Source: Candidatus Sumerlaeota bacterium (GTDB lineage Bacteria > Sumerlaeota > Sumerlaeia > MWCT01). From it: a stretch of DNA of 9,193 nucleotides. Made by a program: the position numbers and the translations under genes. The notes below the pieces were generated by a model. It worked only from the letters and a program-made list of their open reading frames with translations, made no database searches and was not told where the DNA came from. Within the stretch, counting starts at the first letter, position 1. Each line of letters starts with the position of its first letter. The DNA is taken from contig JAPLSR010000367.1 of the NCBI GenBank assembly GCA_026398545.1, positions 1 to 9,193 on the forward strand. Reading direction: 5' to 3'. Positions 5,133 to 9,193 of the stretch are shown piece by piece.

Positions 5133-6593
5133 TTGGAAGCATACGAGCTGACAGGTGCGCAAGCGCGTGAAAAACTGCGCCGGAAGGAAATCTCAAGTCG
5201 GGAACTTACAAAAGCCATCCTGAACCGCCTTAAGTCTGTCGAACCCCAAATTGAGGCTTATCTCACCATTTCGGAAGACCTCGCCATGAAACAGGCTGAG
5301 GAAGCCGATATTCGGCTGACCTCCGGCATGGACATCACACCCCTTACCGGCATTCCCATAGCCATCAAGGATATTATTTGTACCCGAGATATTCTCACCA
5401 CCTGCGCCTCGCAGATTTTAAAAGACTTTCTCCCGCCCTATGATGCCACAGTTATTGAGAGACTCCGCCACGCCGGTGCCGTCTTTATTGGCAAAACCAA
5501 CATGGATGAATTCGCCATGGGTTCTTCCACGGAGAACTCCGCATTTAAGATTACCCGTAATCCATGGGATAAAGAACGCATCCCGGGGGGCTCCAGCGGC
5601 GGCTCAGCGGCGGCAATTGCGGCGGATGCCGCCATTGTGGCGCTCGGCTCCGACACGGGCGGTTCCATCCGTGCGCCAGCTTCTTACTGCAGCGTGGTTG
5701 GTTTAAAACCAACTTACGGACGCGTCTCAAGATACGGACTCATTGCCTATGGCTCCTCCCTCGACCAGATAGGTCCAATCACAAAAGACGTTATGGACTG
5801 CGCCCTGCTCATGAACACCATTGCCGGTTATGACCCAAGGGATTCCACCAGCGTAAACTCCCCCGTGCCGGATTACTCATGCGCCTGTGGCAGGGATGTG
5901 AAGGGACTGCGCATTGGTGTTCCGGGGGAGTATTTCTTAGAGGGCATTGACCCGGAGGTGGAAAATCTCATCCGGGCGGCCATTGCACAGATGGAATCCC
6001 TTGGCGCCATACCTGTGGAACTCTCACTCCCTCACACGGAATATGCCATTCCCTGTTATTACATCTGCGCCATGGCTGAGGCAAGCTCCAACTTAGCGCG
6101 ATACGACGGCGCACACTATGGCGACCGTGCGAGAGGGACGGATAACATTATTGACATGTATTCCCGCACACGCGCCGGCGGATTCGGCACTGAGGTCAAA
6201 AGGCGCATTATGCTTGGGACATATGTCCTCTCTGCAGGTTATTATGACGCATATTATCTGAAGGCGCTGAAGGTGCGGTCGCTCATAAAAAGGGATTTTG
6301 AGAAGGCGTGGGAAAAGGTTGACCTGATTGCCACACCCGTTGCTCCAACACCAGCCTTCCGCATTGGGGAAAAAACCACCGACCCCATCACCATGTATCT
6401 CTCAGACATCTACACCATATCGCTGAACCTTGCGGGGATGTGCGGGATTTCCATCCCATGCGGATTTACAAGTGCCGGACTGCCTGTCGGTCTGCAGCTC
6501 ATCGCCGACATCTTTAAGGAAGATACCCTTTTAACCGCGGCTTATGCCTATGAGCAGAGCACCGAGCACCACAAAAGAAAACCGCCACTTTGA
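5133..6593 (+). CDS. gatA: Asp-tRNA(Asn)/Glu-tRNA(Gln) amidotransferase subunit A (amidase)
   Basis: The 486-residue product is the standard GatA length, with the full amidase signature. GIPIAIKD carries catalytic Lys79; PGGSSGGSAAA carries the cis-Ser at 154; LGSDTGGSIRAP carries nucleophile Ser178. This spacing matches the characterised GatA numbering. KTNMDEFAMGSSTENSAF (from 121) and the LKPTYGRVSRYGL segment are also canonical. The subunit hydrolyses glutamine or asparagine and supplies ammonia, passed through a channel to GatB. The start is a TTG, chosen because the next residues (EAYELTGAQAREKL) match the conserved family N-terminus and AAGAGGA lies about 11 bases upstream. It is the only CDS here that clearly uses TTG. 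gatB follows 17 bases after the stop. Confidence 0.97.
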   Translation: MEAYELTGAQAREKLRRKEISSRELTKAILNRLKSVEPQIEAYLTISEDLAMKQAEEADIRLTSGMDITPLTGIPIAIKDIICTRDILTTCASQILKDFLPPYDATVIERLRHAGAVFIGKTNMDEFAMGSSTENSAFKITRNPWDKERIPGGSSGGSAAAIAADAAIVALGSDTGGSIRAPASYCSVVGLKPTYGRVSRYGLIAYGSSLDQIGPITKDVMDCALLMNTIAGYDPRDSTSVNSPVPDYSCACGRDVKGLRIGVPGEYFLEGIDPEVENLIRAAIAQMESLGAIPVELSLPHTEYAIPCYYICAMAEASSNLARYDGAHYGDRARGTDNIIDMYSRTRAGGFGTEVKRRIMLGTYVLSAGYYDAYYLKALKVRSLIKRDFEKAWEKVDLIATPVAPTPAFRIGEKTTDPITMYLSDIYTISLNLAGMCGISIPCGFTSAGLPVGLQLIADIFKEDTLLTAAYAYEQSTEHHKRKPPL

Positions 6594-6610
6594 AGACGGG
6601 GAACTCTCTG

Positions 6611-8044
6611 ATGGAATATGAACCTGTCATGGGTATGGAAGTCCATGCCGAGCTGAAAACGAAATCCAAAGTCTTTTGCGGATGCTCCACCACCTTTGGC
6701 GCCGCACCCAATACCCAGGTCTGCCCCGTTTGCCTTGGGATGCCCGGCGTCCTGCCGGTCCTGAATAAGACCGCCCTCGAATACACCATACGCACCGCTA
6801 TCGCTCTGAACTGCCGCATCTCCGAGTATACCTATATTGACCGGAAGAATTATTACTATCCCGACCTGCCCAAGAATTATCAGATTTCCCAGAATTACAC
6901 TTGTCTTGGTTACAATGGCTGGCTGGAAATAATTTTCGATGGGGAAAAGAGGCGTGTGGGCATCAATAATGTCCATCTGGAGGAGGATGCTGGCAAAAAT
7001 CTGCATCCGGAACACGGTGGCTCGGAAAGCCTTGTTGACCTGAACCGCGCCGGCATCGGGCTTATGGAGATTGTTTCTGAACCGGATATGCGAAGTCCCG
7101 GGGAGGCGCTTGCTTACATGACCACCCTGAAGAATCTCCTGCAATACCTTGAGGTCTCAGATTGTAAGATGCAGGAAGGCAAGCTCCGTTTTGAAGTCAA
7201 CATCTCCCTCCGCCCCATGGGTTCTGAAAAACTCGGCACCCGCGCGGAGATTAAAAACTTAAACTCCATAAAGGTCGCTATTAAGTGCATTGAATACGAA
7301 ATCAAACGCCAGAGGGAGATTCTATCTTCCGGTGGAAAGGTGGAGCAGGAGACCCGTCTCTGGGATGAGGCAACAGGGACAACCCGCGCCATGCGCACCA
7401 AGGAGTTTGCCCAGGATTATCGCTACTTCCCCGAACCCGACCTCGTGGAGATATATATCTCAAAAGAGTGGCAGGAGGAAATCAGGAAAAACCTCCCGGA
7501 ACTCAAGGATGTCAGGAGGACGCGGTTTATTGAGCAATACGGTCTGCCTGAATATGATGCCGCCATACTAACCTCCTCCAAGCCGGTGGCATCGTATTTT
7601 GAAGAATGCCTGAAGATTTACAACAACCCCAAAACAACAAGTAATTGGATTATGACTGAGCTGCTCAGGGAGTTAAACAATCGTGAGATGGAGCCTGATG
7701 AGTGCCCCGTCTCGCCACGCCACCTTGCCGCCATGGTTCAAATGATAGACAATAATATTATAAGCGGTAAAATAGGGAAACAGGTGTTTGCGGAAATGCT
7801 TGAATCCAGCAAGATGCCGGAGGATATAGTTAAGGAAAAAGGACTCGCTCAGATAACCGATACCGGAGAAATTGAGCGCGTTGTTGAAAACGTCCTTTCG
7901 GAAAACCCGGAGGCTGCCGAAGGCATCCGCGCAGGACGCGAAAAGGCGATGGCTTTTCTGGTGGGACAGGTTATGAAAAAGACAAAAGGAAAGGCAAATC
8001 CCCAACTGGTCAACAAGATTCTCAGGGAAAAGATACACTCTTGA
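6611..8044 (+). CDS. gatB: Asp-tRNA(Asn)/Glu-tRNA(Gln) amidotransferase subunit B
   Basis: The 477-residue product is the normal GatB length. From ATG 6611 it begins MEYEPVMGMEVHAEL, as GatB does, with GGGGA 8 bases upstream; the frame runs back to a TTG at 6590 that would add seven unsupported residues. Visible motifs: zinc-knuckle cysteines C23, C25, C38 and C41 (CGC...CPVCLGMPGVLPVLN), YYYPDLPKNYQISQ, HLEEDAGK, VDLNRAGIGLMEIVSEPD in the cradle domain, a helical domain, and a C-terminal YqeY-like tRNA-binding domain from roughly 325, ending NPQLVNKILREKI. GatB binds the misacylated tRNA, phosphorylates the attached Glu or Asp with ATP, and accepts ammonia from GatA. It ends the gatCAB run; the next gene has its own AT-rich upstream region. 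Confidence 0.97.
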   Translation: MEYEPVMGMEVHAELKTKSKVFCGCSTTFGAAPNTQVCPVCLGMPGVLPVLNKTALEYTIRTAIALNCRISEYTYIDRKNYYYPDLPKNYQISQNYTCLGYNGWLEIIFDGEKRRVGINNVHLEEDAGKNLHPEHGGSESLVDLNRAGIGLMEIVSEPDMRSPGEALAYMTTLKNLLQYLEVSDCKMQEGKLRFEVNISLRPMGSEKLGTRAEIKNLNSIKVAIKCIEYEIKRQREILSSGGKVEQETRLWDEATGTTRAMRTKEFAQDYRYFPEPDLVEIYISKEWQEEIRKNLPELKDVRRTRFIEQYGLPEYDAAILTSSKPVASYFEECLKIYNNPKTTSNWIMTELLRELNNREMEPDECPVSPRHLAAMVQMIDNNIISGKIGKQVFAEMLESSKMPEDIVKEKGLAQITDTGEIERVVENVLSENPEAAEGIRAGREKAMAFLVGQVMKKTKGKANPQLVNKILREKIHS

Positions 8045-8151
8045 AAAATTCATTTAATCCGAATTGATTTTAATCTTGCCATAAAAAAAGTATAATATTA
8101 GAAATGTATTATAGCTTTTATAGTTAATATAAGGAACTTTTTTAGCAAAGA
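8045..8151 (+). promoter_or_regulatory. AT-rich promoter-like region for the PP2C gene with nested dyads
   Basis: A perfect TATAAT lies at 8091-8096, about 56 bases before the PP2C start. The nearest -35-like hexamer (TTGATT 8064-8069) is 21 bases away, longer than ideal, so activator help or another start is possible. TATAATA (8091-8097) is mirrored by TATTATA (8107-8113) around 9 bases, so the -10 itself forms half of a dyad. A second dyad, TTATA (8118-8122) with TATAA (8128-8132), follows. No terminator with a GC stem is seen after gatB. Confidence 0.45.
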
Positions 8152-8919
8152 ATGAAACTGGAATCTTTTGGAACAACGGATGTAGGGCGCAAGCGCGCTC
8201 ATAATGAGGACAGCCTCAGCATTGCTGATGAATTGCGGCTGTTCATTGTTGCAGACGGCATGGGGGGGCATAATGCAGGCGAAGTGGCATCCTCCACAGC
8301 CGTTGATACAATCCAGCAGTTCATCAGACGCTGTATTAAGGACAAGGATTTTACATGGCCCTTCGGCATAAATCCCAATATATCCGAAGAGGCTAATATA
8401 CTAATGACCGCTATCCGTATAGCCAATCGTAATGTGTGTGTGAAGGCAGCGGAACATTACGATTACACCGGCATGGGCACTACCGTCGTTGCCCTTTATG
8501 TGGAGGATGATTCAATTGCGCATATCGCTCATGTGGGCGATTCTCGCGCATACCTTGTCCGCAATGGGACAATCTCACAAATCACTATTGACCATTCCTG
8601 GATAAGTGAGCAAATCCAGAAAAATATCATCTCCCAGGAAGATGCGCGAAATCACCGCTGGAAGAATGTCATCACACGCGCCTTGGGAAACAAGCTCAAT
8701 GTCGATATCGACCTGAACACCATTCAGATGCAGACCGACGACCTTATTCTCTTATGCACGGACGGCCTTTCAACCATGCTGGATGACTCGGAAATTCTGA
8801 AAATCCTCATCGACGCGGAAGGGAAGACTGACAGAGCCTGTAAAAGTCTCATCCAGACTGCCAATGACAAAGGCGGACTTGATAACATCACAGTTATCTT
8901 GTTAAAGTGCAAGGAATGA
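8152..8919 (+). CDS. PP2C-family serine/threonine protein phosphatase
   Basis: The 255-residue product is full length for the bacterial PrpC/Stp1-type phosphatase, with all main motifs. GRKRAHNEDS (12-21) holds a metal Asp; VADGMGGHNAGE (33-44) holds Asp35-Gly36; GMGTTVVALYV (107-117); HVGDSRAYLVRNG (127-139); ITRALG (174-179); CTDGLSTML (202-210) with Asp204; and GGLDNITV (241-248) with Asp244. Metal-bound water removes phosphate from Ser/Thr in the cytoplasm. There is no signal peptide or membrane segment. Bacterial relatives usually reverse a Hanks-type kinase, but no kinase gene is in the window. The Shine-Dalgarno site is poor: AAGG (8131-8134) lies 17 bases upstream. The stop overlaps the next start by four bases (ATGA), so it probably shares a transcript and coupled translation with the membrane protein that follows. 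Confidence 0.94.
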   Translation: MKLESFGTTDVGRKRAHNEDSLSIADELRLFIVADGMGGHNAGEVASSTAVDTIQQFIRRCIKDKDFTWPFGINPNISEEANILMTAIRIANRNVCVKAAEHYDYTGMGTTVVALYVEDDSIAHIAHVGDSRAYLVRNGTISQITIDHSWISEQIQKNIISQEDARNHRWKNVITRALGNKLNVDIDLNTIQMQTDDLILLCTDGLSTMLDDSEILKILIDAEGKTDRACKSLIQTANDKGGLDNITVILLKCKE

Positions 8920-9193
8920 CCTCCCGACCTTCATTCTCCCTTGTGTCCCCCGGGCGTCTTGTCCTGACCGCCCTGTTTTTAATCACCATCGCTCTGAGCC
9001 TGATTTCACATTCCCTTTCCAATCAAACTTCTCCTTTTGCAAAAATTCTACTCCTTTTAATGCGTAACATGGTTATCCTCATGCTCATTTTTCTTGCCGC
9101 AGGCATCGGTCATGCCCTCCTCCGACATCTGGGGCTCCTTTCAGATTGCTCCGTATATAACTTCTGTCTCTCTGTATCGGTTGGACTGGTTCT
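8916..9193 (+). CDS. Polytopic membrane protein (partial, N-terminal 92 residues)
   Basis: I translated this from ATG 8916, which overlaps the phosphatase stop; the frame stays open to the window edge. It begins with a short basic segment (MTSRPSFSLVSPGR), then hydrophobic stretches at about residues 15-31 and 50-65, and a third beginning near 83. Between the second and third is GIGHALLRHLGL, followed by a Cys/Ser-containing stretch and SVSVGLVL. This arrangement recalls the N-termini of large uncharacterised inner-membrane proteins of the polyprenol-dependent glycosyltransferase type, but the resemblance is from pattern only and the catalytic part is outside the window. AAGG lies only one base before the ATG, so initiation probably relies on coupling from the phosphatase gene. 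Function is not assigned. Confidence 0.7.
   Translation, partial: MTSRPSFSLVSPGRLVLTALFLITIALSLISHSLSNQTSPFAKILLLLMRNMVILMLIFLAAGIGHALLRHLGLLSDCSVYNFCLSVSVGLV

Noticed and set aside
6590..6610. TTG 6590 as the gatB start
   Set aside because: The seven added residues are not family-like, while ATG 6611 has GGGGA at a proper distance and gives the conserved MEYEP start.
6548..7144. 198-residue minus-strand open frame inside gatA/gatB
   Set aside because: It is antisense to fully conserved GatB sequence and has no recognisable motif; it is a frame shadow.
1..9193. Mobile element or genomic island
   Set aside because: No transposase, integrase, terminal repeats, tRNA gene or abrupt composition change was seen; the genes are housekeeping or common signalling families.

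Overview
The window reads as ordinary chromosome from an uncultured Gram-negative-type (diderm) bacterium. The lineage cannot be named from the sequence. Support for a diderm cell is the stand-alone D-glycero-D-manno-heptose 1-phosphate adenylyltransferase, an LPS-heptose enzyme. The complete gatCAB set implies indirect synthesis of Gln-tRNA and/or Asn-tRNA. There are no transposases, integrases, phage genes, tRNA or rRNA genes, or CRISPR arrays.

Layout. (a) 1-526, minus strand: N-terminal part of a membrane HAMP-GGDEF diguanylate cyclase running off the left edge. (b) 527-795: divergent intergenic region with three palindromes; one overlaps a TATAAT hexamer for the cyclase. (c) 796-1533, plus: class I glutamine-amidotransferase-like hydrolase (peptidase C26), overlapping by 58 bp tail-to-tail with (d) 1476-2876, minus: a 12-TM-type MFS transporter. 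(e) 2877-3042: divergent intergenic region. (f) 3043-3519, plus: D-aminoacyl-tRNA deacylase (dtd). (g) 3520-3733: non-coding gap with an inverted pair of 10-bp-period ATTCGTG repeats. (h) 3734-8044, plus: rfaE2, a small Tudor-like/acidic-tail protein, gatC, gatA, gatB. (i) 8045-8151: AT-rich promoter-like region. (j) 8152-8919: PP2C-type protein phosphatase, joined by an ATGA overlap to (k) a polytopic membrane protein cut off by the right edge.

How the genes fit together. dtd and gatCAB both act on aminoacyl-tRNA quality: one removes D-amino acids from tRNA, the other converts mischarged Glu-tRNA(Gln)/Asp-tRNA(Asn) to the correct form. The rightmost pair looks like a phosphatase plus a membrane partner. 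The most unusual gene is the 154-residue protein before gatC. Its N-terminal half looks like the C-terminal Tudor-like domain of UvrD/PcrA helicases without any helicase, followed by a basic patch and a glutamate-rich tail. Its stop codon overlaps the gatC start, so its synthesis is probably tied to that of the amidotransferase. This is the best candidate in the window for something little described. The rest is recognisable housekeeping and signalling.
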